Shown here: positions 43,875 through 53,915 of the stretch, piece after piece
Layout: every line of letters begins with the position of its first letter
How positions within the stretch are numbered: the first letter of the stretch is position 1
From: JANQJA01 sp040880285
Lineage (GTDB): Bacteria > Pseudomonadota > Gammaproteobacteria > Pseudomonadales > Azotimanducaceae
Length of the DNA stretch: 64,000 bases
NCBI GenBank assembly: GCA_040880285.1
Contig: JBBDIT010000070.1
Location: 1 to 64,000, forward strand
Direction: 5' to 3'
Notes under the pieces: model-generated
Told to the model about the DNA's origin: nothing
Seen by the model: the letters and a program-made list of their open reading frames with translations, nothing else
Database searches by the model: none
Translations under genes and position numbers: made by a program

Positions 43875-45083
43875 TTAAGTTCGATACTCCGCATTAATCG
43901 TTACATACTCATGAGACAAGTCACTGGTCCAGACCGACTCCGAGAATTCTCCCGCATTCAGGTCAACGACAATCCTTATAGTTTCCTGCGCCATTACTGC
44001 CGCACCCTGATTTTCGGAATAGCGCGGATGTTTCTGTCCTGCCTGCATCAATTGCACATCACCAAGATAGACATCGAGCTTGTTGACATCAATGGTCACC
44101 GGCGCCTTGCCAATTGCCATCACAATTCGACCCCAATTGGCATCACTGGCATACAGGGCTGTCTTCATCAACGGTGAATTCGCGATAGCGTATGCAATCG
44201 CCAGACACTCAGCCTGTGTTGCCCCATGTTCAACACGAACCTCGACAAATTTTGTCGCCCCCTCTCCGTCCCGGACTATACTCTGTGCCAGTTCAAGACA
44301 GAGGTCATCGAGTATCCGGGCGAATACATCTGCCGATTCACCACCACTTGAAATATCGGCACCGGAAACACCGGTTGCAGTCAACATACAGGAATCGTTG
44401 GTCGAGGTATCACTGTCTATGGTAATCCGATTGAAGGACTTTCCCACCGCTTGCGTCAGTAACGCTTGTAATTGTGATTGTGCACAGCTCACGTCCGTTG
44501 CGATATAACACAGCATCGTCGCCATATTCGGCTGGATCATTCCGGAACCCTTGGCAATGCCGGTAATGGTGACGTCCCGACTACCCAGCCGGAATATTCG
44601 CGAGGCAATCTTCGGTCGCGTATCGGTGGTCATAATGCCTTCTGCCGCAACCAACCAGTTCGCCTCGGACAGCGCACTAATCACACCCGGGAGGGCACTG
44701 CGGATCTTCTCAACCGGCAATCGTTCACCGATAACTCCTGTCGAAAACGGGATGACCGCTTCAGCGGCAACACCAGTCAACTCTGACAGGGCCTTGCAGC
44801 AGTTTTCTGCATCGGCAATTCCAAGATCGCCTACACCCGCGTTAGCATTACCACTGTTAATCAAAAAATAGCGCGCGGGACTGGAAGCAAGGTGACGCTT
44901 ACCCACGGTCACAGGTGCCGCCGCAAACAAACTACGGGTGAAAACGCCAGCGGTGGCACTGCCCTCGGCGAACTCAAACAACACCAGGTCGTTAGAATCG
45001 TTTTTCTTGATACCACTTGCAACAGCTGCCAGCCGGACACCGGGCACCGCTGAGAAATCAACGTTATGGATACCTACGGCCAT
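43875..45083 (-). CDS. argJ: Bifunctional ornithine acetyltransferase / N-acetylglutamate synthase
   Basis: The enzyme transfers acetyl from N-acetylornithine to glutamate in the cyclic arginine pathway. The 402-residue precursor self-cleaves before the nucleophilic Thr in GSGMIQPNMATMLCYIATD (about residue 180-198). The oxyanion pair is in the PFSTGVIG region, and the C-terminus ends EYVTINAEYRT as expected. The ATG at 45083 gives the family start MAVGIHNVDFSAVPGVRL and lies 5 bases past the secA stop; a TTG at 45107 is in frame but overlaps secA. Probably cotranscribed with secA. Confidence 0.95.
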   Translation of the reverse strand: MAVGIHNVDFSAVPGVRLAAVASGIKKNDSNDLVLFEFAEGSATAGVFTRSLFAAAPVTVGKRHLASSPARYFLINSGNANAGVGDLGIADAENCCKALSELTGVAAEAVIPFSTGVIGERLPVEKIRSALPGVISALSEANWLVAAEGIMTTDTRPKIASRIFRLGSRDVTITGIAKGSGMIQPNMATMLCYIATDVSCAQSQLQALLTQAVGKSFNRITIDSDTSTNDSCMLTATGVSGADISSGGESADVFARILDDLCLELAQSIVRDGEGATKFVEVRVEHGATQAECLAIAYAIANSPLMKTALYASDANWGRIVMAIGKAPVTIDVNKLDVYLGDVQLMQAGQKHPRYSENQGAAVMAQETIRIVVDLNAGEFSESVWTSDLSHEYVTINAEYRT

Positions 45084-45088
45084 CGGCG

Positions 45089-47970
45089 TTACAACTGGCC
45101 GTGACAAGACTTGAATTTTTTACCCGATCCGCAAGGGCACGGTTCGTTCCGACCTACCTTCCGCTCACGTCTGACAAAAGGTGTATTACCGCTACCGGTG
45201 GCGGCAGCAGGCGCTTCCTCAAGTGCGTTTGCATTCTGGTGGTTGAATTTCAAACGACTCCTGGCCTCTTCCTCCCGGCGTTCACGCTCGATAGCCACAA
45301 CATCTTCTTCACTTTGCAGCTGGATGCGGGCCAGTGTCTTGATGACATCAAGTTTGACATCATTTAACAACTGCTCAAATAACTCGAAGGCTTCTCGCTT
45401 GTATTCCTGCTTGGGTTGCTTCTGCGCATACGNNNNNNNNNNNNNNNNNNNNNNNNNNNNNNNNNNNNNNNNNNNNNNNNNNNNNNNNNNNNNNNNNNNN
45501 NNNNNNNNNNNNNNNNNNNNNNNNNNNNNNNNAATAACTCGAAGGCTTCTCGCTTGTATTCCTGCTTGGGTTGCTTCTGCGCATACGCGCGTAAATGTAT
45601 GCCCTGACGCAGGTAGTCCATCGCCGCAAGATGCTCTTTCCAAAGCGAATCCAGAATACGCAACATCATTTGCTTTTCAAATACCCGTATCCCTGGCCCA
45701 ATCACCTCAGCCTTGCGCTCATACTCAATTCGAATCGACTCGATAATTTTCTCGCGCAGGTTTTCCTCATGCAGGGATTCATCTTCATCGAGCCAATGTT
45801 GTACCGGTAACTTTGCGGCGAATTCGGTCTGCAGAGCCTGTTCAAGGCCGACTACATCCCATTGCTCTTCAATGCTCTGGGGTGGGATGTAACCATCAAT
45901 AATCTGGTTAATCACATCATCCCATAGCGCCGTGATCGTGTCAGAAACATCTTCTGCCTCCATCAGCTCATTACGCTGTTCATAGATCATCTGACGCTGG
46001 TCATTGGCAACATCATCATACTCAAGTAATTGTTTTCGAATATCGAAGTTCCTGCCTTCGACCTTACGCTGCGCCTTCTCGATCGCGTTGGTCACCATCT
46101 TGTGTTCGATGGCTTCTCCCTTCTCCATACCGATACGCTGCATCAGCGATTTGACCCGGTCCGAGGCAAATATTCGCATCAGGTTGTCATCCATGGAAAG
46201 ATAGAAACGAGACACGCCAGGGTCACCCTGCCGACCAGCTCGACCACGCAGTTGATTATCGATGCGTCGGCTTTCATGTCGCTCGGTACCTATCACGTGA
46301 AGTCCACCCGCGTTAATCACGACTTCGTGATTATGCCTCCACTCCTCACGAATTTTGTCGACTTGCTCCTGGGTAGGATTTTCCAGTTTTGCAACCTCTG
46401 CCTCCCAGTTACCACCGAGGATAATGTCAGTACCGCGACCCGCCATGTTAGTCGCAATCGTTACCGTACCAGGATGGCCCGCCTGGGCAATAATTTCAGC
46501 TTCATGCTCGTGAAACTTGGCATTTAATACACTGTGTTTGATTTTCTTCTTATTGAGCAGGTCAGACAGTCTTTCAGAAGACTCAATCGAAGCAGTACCT
46601 ACCAATACCGGCGCCTGCTTTCCGATCGCCTCATTAATCGTCTCGACGATCGCCTCATATTTCTCTTCAATGGTTAGGTAAATTAGATCATTGTGATCGA
46701 TACGCACCATCGGTAGGTTGGTCGGGATCACAACAACATCAAGGCCGTAGATCTGACGAAATTCAAATGCTTCCGTATCCGCGGTACCTGTCATCCCCGC
46801 TAATTTTCGGTAAAGCCTGAAATAATTCTGGAACGTGGTAGAAGCAAGCGTTTGTGTCTCGTTAGTAATCGGCACATTTTCCTTGGCCTCTATTGCCTGA
46901 TGGATTCCGCCGGACCAACGTCGCCCCGGCATGGTTCGTCCAGTATGCTCATCGACAATCACGATTTCGTTGTCCTGCACGATATAGTCGACATCACGCT
47001 GGAACAGGGCGTGGGCTTTTAATGCGTTATGCACATTGTGCAGCAAGGACAGGTTGGCGGTACCGTAAAGCGACTCACCTTCCTTTAACAACCCGTTTTT
47101 TATAAGCAGCGACTCTACTCTCTCGTGGCCCTCTTCTGTCAATTCGACATCTCGCTGCTTCTCATCCACGTAATAGTCACCGGGCGGCTCAATACCGTCT
47201 GCTATATCCTCAGCAGTCTTTTCCTGCCGTTTTAGCTGTGGTGCGATTTTGTTGATGAATTTGTAGATCTCCGAACTATTTTCAAGACCTCCTGAAATAA
47301 TCAGCGGCGTTCTCGCCTCATCGATCAGAATCGAATCTACCTCGTCGACAATCGCAAAATTGAGCGGTCGCAAGACTCGCTCCTCAAGGCTAAACGCCAT
47401 ATTATCGCGCAAGTAATCGAAGCCAAATTCATTGTTCGTGCCGTAGGTAACATCAGCCTGATACGCCGCTTGTTTTTCTTCATGCGTTTGACCGGAATAG
47501 ACTACCCCAACGGTCATCCCCAAAGCCTCGTAAATTGGCCCCATCCATTCGGCGCCCCACCTGGCGAGGTAATCATTGACCGTCACCAGATGAACACCTT
47601 CACCGCTGATCGCGTTCAGATATAGCGGCAAGGTCGCAACCAGCGTCTTACCTTCACCCGTACGCATCTCTGCGATCCTGCCCTCGTGCAAGGTAATGCC
47701 ACCTATCAATTGCACATCGAACATCCGCAGTCCAAGTGCGCGTTTACCTGCCTCACGCACTATTGCAAAGGCTTCAGGTAGCAGCTCATCCAGGGTACTG
47801 CCAGCCGAGAGTCGCTCTTTGAATTCCTCACGTTTCGCTTTTACTGCATTATCATCCAACTGCTCATACGCTTCCTCGAGCTCGTTGATGCGCTTGACTA
47901 CTTTGCCCATGCGCCTTAACTCGCGGTCGTTCTTGCTACCTACGATTTTCTTGATGACCTGAAATACCAT
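45089..47970 (-). CDS. secA: Preprotein translocase ATPase SecA (spans assembly gap)
   Basis: This motor drives proteins through SecYEG. Collapsing the 155 artificial bases gives 2727 bases, 908 codons, the usual size. Landmarks: Walker A MRTGEGKTLVATLPL (about 102), DEVDSILIDEARTPLIISG (Walker B region), the VLVGTASIESSE and TNMAGRGTDIILGG NBD2 motifs, the helical scaffold, and the C-terminal zinc finger CPCGSGKKFKSCHG that binds SecB and phospholipid. The gap lies in the C-terminal scaffold region. Read literally the scaffold puts the C-terminus out of frame. No secM-like gene precedes it; the M23 peptidase gene is upstream. Confidence 0.96.
45378..45587. other. Artificial gap: 100 N flanked by an identical 55-base overlap
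   Basis: Bases 45378-45432 recur exactly at 45533-45587 around the N run 45433-45532. Collapsing restores secA. Confidence 0.95.
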
Positions 47971-48085
47971 GATCGGATGTCTCTAACTCGGTGAGGATCG
48001 GATTAACTACTGCAAGCGGACCGCCGCGGAGGGCAGTCCGGTCGGGTCCGCCCACAACGCGGGCCCGCGCAATCAGGATTTTACG

Positions 48086-49009
48086 TCACCGGCTGGCGCG
48101 GTGAATGTAGGAAGACGGATCGACCACGCGACCGTTCTTGAAGACTTCGAAGTGAACATGGGGTCCGGTAGAGCGACCACTGCTACCCATGGTTGCGATA
48201 ACCTGGCTTTTTTTGACGATATCGCCAACTTTGACCAGCAATTCCTTGTGATGTCCATACCGAGTGGAAAATCCACCGCCGTGATTAACCTCAACCATCT
48301 GTCCGTAGCCACTACGTGGCCCGGAATAGACGACCACACCGGCAGCCACCGTAATCACATTGGCGCCCTCTTTGCCGGCGAAATCTATGCCATTGTGCCA
48401 GGCACGACGCCCAGTGATCGGATCGTTTCGCATACCGAACCGGGAAGACATCCAGCCTTTTTCGACCGGGCGTCCGGCGAGGAATACATCATTTTGAATC
48501 TTTCGATCGATTAGCAGCGTCTCAAGTACACTCAGTTGTTGTTCCCTGTTTTCGATATCCTGGGCCAGCTGGTTAAGCAACTGCATATATTCAGGCGGTG
48601 TATAAGAACCGCCTTGTTCCGGCAATTCAGGACCACCCATAGCAGGCGGCTGGGAGAAGTCGAATTCTCCTTCGTCCAGTTTAGCCACGGTTGTGAGGCG
48701 TTCACCCAATGCGTCAAGACGCACGATTCTCGCCTGCAGCTGTGCCAATCGCAGGGCGCTGGCCTCAAGATTCACTTCCGCGTCGCGTCGCGCGCTCTCG
48801 ATCGCTCGATTCTGGTCCTCGAGCACCTGACGCCACTTGCCGACCATTTCCCCGGTCAGGTTGGCCTCCCCGACCCCATGACGGTAGGACAGATAACCCG
48901 CTGCTACCGGGATACCCAATAGGCCAGCGATCGTAAGGCCAAGTAAAAAGCCGTTGGCAGTAAATGTCCTGGCCCTGCCCGAGTGATTGTCGACGATAAT
49001 AAACTTCAT
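48086..49009 (-). CDS. M23 family (LytM) peptidase, membrane-anchored
   Basis: The 307-residue protein has an N-terminal cytoplasmic stub, one membrane helix (about 21-43), a coiled-coil stretch (about 55-110, 145-170) and a C-terminal LytM domain. Zinc ligands are in WHNGIDFAG (about 204) and GPHVHFEV (about 284). It should cleave peptidoglycan cross-links or regulate amidases at the division site. A gene of this type just upstream of secA is common in gammaproteobacteria. It is 115 bases before secA, with a GC-rich spacer. Confidence 0.9.
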   Translation of the reverse strand: MKFIIVDNHSGRARTFTANGFLLGLTIAGLLGIPVAAGYLSYRHGVGEANLTGEMVGKWRQVLEDQNRAIESARRDAEVNLEASALRLAQLQARIVRLDALGERLTTVAKLDEGEFDFSQPPAMGGPELPEQGGSYTPPEYMQLLNQLAQDIENREQQLSVLETLLIDRKIQNDVFLAGRPVEKGWMSSRFGMRNDPITGRRAWHNGIDFAGKEGANVITVAAGVVVYSGPRSGYGQMVEVNHGGGFSTRYGHHKELLVKVGDIVKKSQVIATMGSSGRSTGPHVHFEVFKNGRVVDPSSYIHRASR

Positions 49010-49127
49010 AATCGGCTTTCTTCTCTCGCCTGCTGGCGTTTAATTTCCCTGTTGTGTTGAAGTGAGGCTTCCCATAAAGCAAGCCCACCAGTTATATTCC
49101 CTTTAACTACTTAACGCTTCTAATCCC

Positions 49128-49571
49128 ATGCCGCGTATTCCTGACTCAATTCGTAAGCCTACACAAATTATCGGCCAAAAAACGGGCACACTTCAAAATT
49201 TATACAGTCATGCCCGCGAACTACTGGCACTCCAGGCAAAAGTCCGGGCCATGGTGCCAGGAGACATCTATGTCGCGGCCTTCGATGACGGCATCCTGCA
49301 TCTCATCACGCCTTCTTCCGCTCTCGCTAGTCGCCTACGCTACCATCAGCCCAAACTCATAGAAACCCTGCGCCGCAAGGACAAATTATCCATCGGGAAA
49401 TTGAAGGTGACCGTCAGGCCAGATCCCATACACACTGACCCTCCCCAACGTGAGGCGATCCCGCTTTCCCCCGAAAATGCCCATCACATGGCACTAGCGG
49501 CTAAATATATCGAAGATGATGGGTTGCGCAAAGCGATGATTCGTCTATCTCATCGTGCCAAGGACCAATAA
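49128..49571 (+). CDS. DciA-family (DUF721) replicative helicase loader-like protein
   Basis: The 147-residue protein has the N-terminal DUF721 domain (about 20-100): LYSHARELLALQAKVRAMVP followed by VAAFDDGILHLITPSSALASRLRYHQPKLIETL. The C-terminus is shorter and charged. DciA is the ancestral DnaB loader where DnaC is absent, and it is commonly encoded between lpxC and secA, as here. Divergent from the M23 peptidase gene and convergent with lpxC. Confidence 0.82.
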   Translation: MPRIPDSIRKPTQIIGQKTGTLQNLYSHARELLALQAKVRAMVPGDIYVAAFDDGILHLITPSSALASRLRYHQPKLIETLRRKDKLSIGKLKVTVRPDPIHTDPPQREAIPLSPENAHHMALAAKYIEDDGLRKAMIRLSHRAKDQ

Positions 49572-49609
49572 ATGCACTAACTTGGTGCATTTTCAATTCA
49601 ATAGGCCAA

Positions 49610-50539
49610 CTATTGTTCTGCCAGCACCGACCGCGCATAAGCCAGCGGTACCGCGTCCGGATCATCAAATGTCACGATTTCCCAGGCATCTTCCTGTTTC
49701 AATAATTCTTCCCGTAGCGCGTGATGCGCCGAGTGGCCCGACTTGTAGCCGACAAACTCCCCGATAATCGAGTGACCCAGCAGGTACAGATCACCGATTG
49801 CATCCAGGATTTTGTGCCGCACAAACTCATCCTCGTGCCGTAACCCTTCATCGTTCAGCACCCGGTATTCGTCCACCACAACCGCATTGTCGAGGCTTCC
49901 GCCCTGGGCCAGATTTTGTTCCCGGAGAAACTCAAATTCCTGCATCAACCCAAAGGTACGGGCCCGACTGACCTCCTTCACAAATGACGTCGTACTGAAA
50001 TTAACGCTGGCGCTCTGCTCCTTGATCACGGCATTGTCATACACAATAGTATGGCTGACTTTGAAACCTTCGAACGGCTGCAACAAGGCGCTCTGGTTAT
50101 GCCACCTTACCCCCTCAGGGCCAGTGACACTCACTTTCTTCTTGATTTTAATAAACTTTTTGAGGGCCCGCTGCTCGGCTATGCCGGCAGATTGGATCAG
50201 GAAGACAAAGGTCGCGGCGCTGCCATCCATAATCGGCATCTCGGGACCACTGACCTCGACGTACGCATTGTCAATGCCAAGACCGCTGAAGGCGGACATC
50301 AAGTGCTCGATCGTGGCGATTTTTTGGCCACTTTCGCTGGAAATCGTGGTGGCCAGTGTCGTGTCACAGACGCACCGGCTAAGAGCAGGAATCTCCACCG
50401 CGGGATCTGTATCTACCCGCAAAAATACAATTCCAGTATCAATCGGCGCAGGACGCAAGGTCAGGTAGACCTTCTCTCCCGTGTGTAACCCGACTCCAGT
50501 CGCCCTGATAATATTTTTAAGCGTTCGTTGGTTAATCAT
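49610..50539 (-). CDS. lpxC: UDP-3-O-acyl-N-acetylglucosamine deacetylase
   Basis: This zinc enzyme catalyses the committed step of lipid A synthesis. The 309-residue protein has the zinc His in ATIEHLMSAF (about 78), the DAIGDLYLLGHSIIGEF motif (about 230-246, zinc His and Asp) and the catalytic His in SGHSAHHALRE (about 264). ATG 50539 gives the family start MINQRTLKNIIRATGVGLHTG (21 residues, first 20 shown by position 1-20). It lies 242 bases downstream of ftsZ, with no terminator seen between. The C-terminus ends shortly after YARSVLAEQ. Confidence 0.96.
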   Translation of the reverse strand: MINQRTLKNIIRATGVGLHTGEKVYLTLRPAPIDTGIVFLRVDTDPAVEIPALSRCVCDTTLATTISSESGQKIATIEHLMSAFSGLGIDNAYVEVSGPEMPIMDGSAATFVFLIQSAGIAEQRALKKFIKIKKKVSVTGPEGVRWHNQSALLQPFEGFKVSHTIVYDNAVIKEQSASVNFSTTSFVKEVSRARTFGLMQEFEFLREQNLAQGGSLDNAVVVDEYRVLNDEGLRHEDEFVRHKILDAIGDLYLLGHSIIGEFVGYKSGHSAHHALREELLKQEDAWEIVTFDDPDAVPLAYARSVLAEQ

Positions 50540-50781
50540 TCTTATTGTAAGGTCCCCAAAAGCGCGCGAAATGGTACCAGAATTTCGCCCCATAACCTAC
50601 CCGGACGACATTCGGTACCTCCCTCCCCTCGTTCTTCTTATCTTCCTCTATGGGTAGAACTTCGACTACGGTCTCGCTTATTAGTTCTTTGCCATACCGG
50701 AGTGAAATCAGGCAATTTTCACGCCAACTGAGCTGCGGCGGCGGAGAATCCTTCGCCTGCCGCACGGGCCGGAACTGTCCT

Positions 50782-51930
50782 TTAGTCGGCCTGACGCCGC
50801 AGAAACGCCGGAATATCCAGGTACTCCATATCCTTGGCGTTGCCAGGCTCATCGCCATGGCTACCCTGCTTACGCATGACCGTCGGCTTATCGAAGTCCC
50901 CATAGTCAACAGTACCGTCACCGGCAACCTTCTTCTGCGTGTTATCCACAACCTTCTTCGGCTTCTCGGCGCCAGTATTACCTAATCCGGTCGCAACTAC
51001 TGTGACCCGGATCTCATCTCCCATCTCCGGGTCGATCACCGTACCAACCACCACAGTCGCATTTTCCGATGCAAATTCTTCGATCGTGGCACCAACCTCA
51101 GAGAATTCACCCAGGGAAATATCTGCATCAGCGGCAATATTGACGAGGATCCCTCTGGCACCGTTGAAATCGATATTCTCAAGCAATGGGCTACGAATAG
51201 CGGCTTCTGCCGCCTCACGTGCTCGATTTTCGCCCTTCGCGCGTCCGCTGCCCATCATCGCCATGCCCATTTCCGACATCACCGTCCGGACATCGGCAAA
51301 GTCCACGTTGATCATGCCGGGGCGTATGATCAGGTCCGCAATACCCTGGACCGCACCGAGAAGCACATCGTCGACGGCAGCAAACGCCTTCAATAACGGT
51401 GTTTCTTCGCCCATGATCGACAGAAGCTTCTCATTGGGAATGGTAATCAATGAGTCGACATGCTGGGACAAGTCACGAATACCCGCTTCAGCGAGCGCCA
51501 TACGCTTCTTGCCTTCAAAAGCAAACGGCTTGGTGACCACTGCCACTGTAAGGATGTCGAGACTACGAGCGACTTCAGCTACAATCGGCGCCGCACCAGT
51601 TCCCGTACCACCTCCCATACCGGCGGTGATAAATACCATATCAGCCCCTTTCAACACTTCGGCTATCCGATCCTTATCCTCAAGGGCGGCATCGCGCCCC
51701 ATGATCGGATTGGCACCGGCACCAAGGCCTTTGGTGATTGACGTACCCAACTGCAGAAGCGTTTTCGCAGAAAGGCTGTGGAGTGCCTGGGCATCCGTGT
51801 TGGCACAAACGAATTCCACTCCGGCAATATCCTGGTTGACCATGTGCTGGACGGCGTTACCACCGCCACCGCCGACACCGACAACCTTGATAATCGCACT
51901 TTGTGGCGCGCTATCGACTAGTTCGAACAT
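50782..51930 (-). CDS. ftsZ: Cell division protein FtsZ
   Basis: This tubulin-like GTPase forms the Z ring. The 382-residue protein has GVGGGGGNAVQHM (about 18), the GTP signature GGGTGTGAAP (about 106), the T7 loop region NVDFADVRTVM (about 206) with the catalytic Asp pair, a linker, and the C-terminal peptide YLDIPAFLRRQAD that binds FtsA and ZipA. ATG 51930 has GAGGAGGG upstream; an in-frame TTG two codons earlier is rejected. 27 bases after ftsA. Confidence 0.98.
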   Translation of the reverse strand: MFELVDSAPQSAIIKVVGVGGGGGNAVQHMVNQDIAGVEFVCANTDAQALHSLSAKTLLQLGTSITKGLGAGANPIMGRDAALEDKDRIAEVLKGADMVFITAGMGGGTGTGAAPIVAEVARSLDILTVAVVTKPFAFEGKKRMALAEAGIRDLSQHVDSLITIPNEKLLSIMGEETPLLKAFAAVDDVLLGAVQGIADLIIRPGMINVDFADVRTVMSEMGMAMMGSGRAKGENRAREAAEAAIRSPLLENIDFNGARGILVNIAADADISLGEFSEVGATIEEFASENATVVVGTVIDPEMGDEIRVTVVATGLGNTGAEKPKKVVDNTQKKVAGDGTVDYGDFDKPTVMRKQGSHGDEPGNAKDMEYLDIPAFLRRQAD

Positions 51931-51957
51931 AACCAAACCCTCCTCAGGTTCACTCTT

Positions 51958-53190
51958 TTAATAATTACCCATTAACCAGCTTTTGACTTTTCCAACCAGG
52001 CCGTTCATTCCCACATTGGCAGGAAGCACAACGCCATCGCATTGCTGCCTGGCGCCATACAGCAAAAGGCCAACGGCAGTGGAGTAAATGGGATTACGGA
52101 CAATATCCGTAAGCCCGGTCACACCTTGCGGTTTACCTATGCTGACCGGCATGTGGAATATCTCTTCTGCGAGCTCAACAACCCCTTCCATCTTGGAAGT
52201 CCCCCCCGTCAACACGACACCCGCTGCGATAAGATCTTCAAAGCCACTGCGACGCAGCTCAGCCTGTATCAACGTAAACAATTCGTCATAACGTGGCTCA
52301 ACTACTTCTGCCAGCGCTTGACGTGAGAGATCGCGGTCGACGCGATCCCCAACACTCGGCACTTTGATCGTCTCATTCTCCCCGGCGAGGCTGGCAAGCG
52401 CACACGCATACTTGATCTTGATCTCTTCAGCGTGTGGCGTCGGCGTTCTAAGCGCCATGGCGATATCATTGGTGACCTGGTCTCCCGCAATCGGGATGAC
52501 TGCGGTGTGCCGGATCGCACCATCGGTGAAAACTGCAATGTCGGTGGTTCCGCCGCCAATATCTACCAGGCAAACACCCAGGTCCTTCTCATCTTCGGTC
52601 AAGACCGCGTAACCCGACGCCAATTGTTCTAATATGATGTCCTGCACTTCGAGCCCACACCGGCGTATACACTTTTCAATGTTCTGTGCAGCATTCACCG
52701 CACAGGTCACCAGGTGTACCTTGGCTTCCAGTCGTACTCCGGACATGCCAAGGGGTTCCCTGACCCCTTCTTGCGTATCGATCACATATTCCTGCGGCAG
52801 GATATGGAGAATTTTCTGGTCAGCAGGTATTGCTACTGCCTGGGCAGCATCTATGACACGTTCAATATCCGGCTGGAAAACTTCCCGGTCCCGGATCGCC
52901 ACAATACCGTGGGAGTTAAGGCTCCTTATATGGCTACCGGCAATACCCGCATAGACCGCATTAATCTGGCAACCGGCCATCAATTCCGCTTCCTCGACGG
53001 CTCGCTGGATCGATTGGACCGTGGACTCTATGTTGACCACGACCCCTTTTTTAAGTCCTCGTGACGGGTGACTACCGATACCGACAATTTCGACGTCGCC
53101 TTCCGGCGACATTTCTCCCACGATGCAAACCACCTTGGAAGTACCAATATCAAGCCCGACGATCATCCGATTAACGATTGAACCTGTCAT
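51958..53190 (-). CDS. ftsA: Cell division protein FtsA
   Basis: This actin-like protein tethers FtsZ to the membrane. The 410-residue protein shows GLDIGTSKVVCIVGE (phosphate 1, about 12), the 1C subdomain, DIGGGTTDIAVF (phosphate 2, about 208) and GVVLTGGTSKMEGV (adenosine site, about 341). The C-terminal amphipathic helix is VKSWLMGNY. Its start overlaps the ftsQ stop by 4 bases. Confidence 0.97.
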   Translation of the reverse strand: MTGSIVNRMIVGLDIGTSKVVCIVGEMSPEGDVEIVGIGSHPSRGLKKGVVVNIESTVQSIQRAVEEAELMAGCQINAVYAGIAGSHIRSLNSHGIVAIRDREVFQPDIERVIDAAQAVAIPADQKILHILPQEYVIDTQEGVREPLGMSGVRLEAKVHLVTCAVNAAQNIEKCIRRCGLEVQDIILEQLASGYAVLTEDEKDLGVCLVDIGGGTTDIAVFTDGAIRHTAVIPIAGDQVTNDIAMALRTPTPHAEEIKIKYACALASLAGENETIKVPSVGDRVDRDLSRQALAEVVEPRYDELFTLIQAELRRSGFEDLIAAGVVLTGGTSKMEGVVELAEEIFHMPVSIGKPQGVTGLTDIVRNPIYSTAVGLLLYGARQQCDGVVLPANVGMNGLVGKVKSWLMGNY

Positions 53191-53915
53191 AGTCTGAGTT
53201 CTCTCTGCGAATTATTCGTATTAGCTAGTGAAAGGCCCGTTTGTGAGTCTTTCCAATCAACGGCAATCCCATTTGAGTACCGCGTATCAATCTGCTCAAT
53301 GTCGTCGAGTCGCTGATACAACCCGCCACGCTCAACAACCAGCAGAAATCTCTGAATCCTTTCCATAATATTGTCCTTGCCAATCAAGACCTTGACTCCT
53401 TGCCCGGTTGTAAACTCCCAGGCTCCACGCTCATCAAATACAAGCACTTCTATCGACTGGGCCGACTGGGTCAATGCCTTTGTCAAATCGTGATACTGTT
53501 GCATCACTTCTCGTTCGCTTGAATCAGGGCCATAGAGGTGGGCTAAATCCCCCGGCACAAGATAGGGTGACGTAAAAACCTTTCCCTTATCATTAACAAA
53601 CGCGTCGTCATTCCAATAGGCGATCGCTTGCTCTTCCGACACCTTGATTTCAATGCGATCGGGCCAGTGCCTGGCCACGTCTACTTTGTCAATCCACTCC
53701 CTGGCTTCGAGTATCCGCTTGATGTCCCCCAATTCCTTGATCTTCAATCGATTAACGACCAGTGTATTGAGAATTTCTGTGCGCTGGGCTTGCGACAGGT
53801 CACCGCCAACGGCCAAAAAATTCATATCAAGACTTACCTCTTGTGCAGCACGCATGCCGAACGCAGCGACGCCAACCAATACCAGGACAGCAATATTGAA
53901 TTTCAGGTTTTTCAT
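53187..53915 (-). CDS. ftsQ: Cell division protein FtsQ
   Basis: The 242-residue bitopic protein has a very short cytoplasmic tail, one membrane helix (about 5-22), a POTRA domain (FLAVGGDLSQAQRTEIL to REWIDKVDVARHWPDRIEIKV) and the FtsQ domain that recruits FtsB and FtsL. It follows murC directly with a 4-base overlap; ddl and murB, which often lie between, are absent. Confidence 0.93.
   Translation of the reverse strand: MKNLKFNIAVLVLVGVAAFGMRAAQEVSLDMNFLAVGGDLSQAQRTEILNTLVVNRLKIKELGDIKRILEAREWIDKVDVARHWPDRIEIKVSEEQAIAYWNDDAFVNDKGKVFTSPYLVPGDLAHLYGPDSSEREVMQQYHDLTKALTQSAQSIEVLVFDERGAWEFTTGQGVKVLIGKDNIMERIQRFLLVVERGGLYQRLDDIEQIDTRYSNGIAVDWKDSQTGLSLANTNNSQRELRL

Noticed and set aside
47971..48085. 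SecM-like arrest peptide upstream of secA
   Set aside because: The spacer is 115 bases, GC-rich and without a suitable secreted reading frame; the upstream gene is the M23 peptidase.
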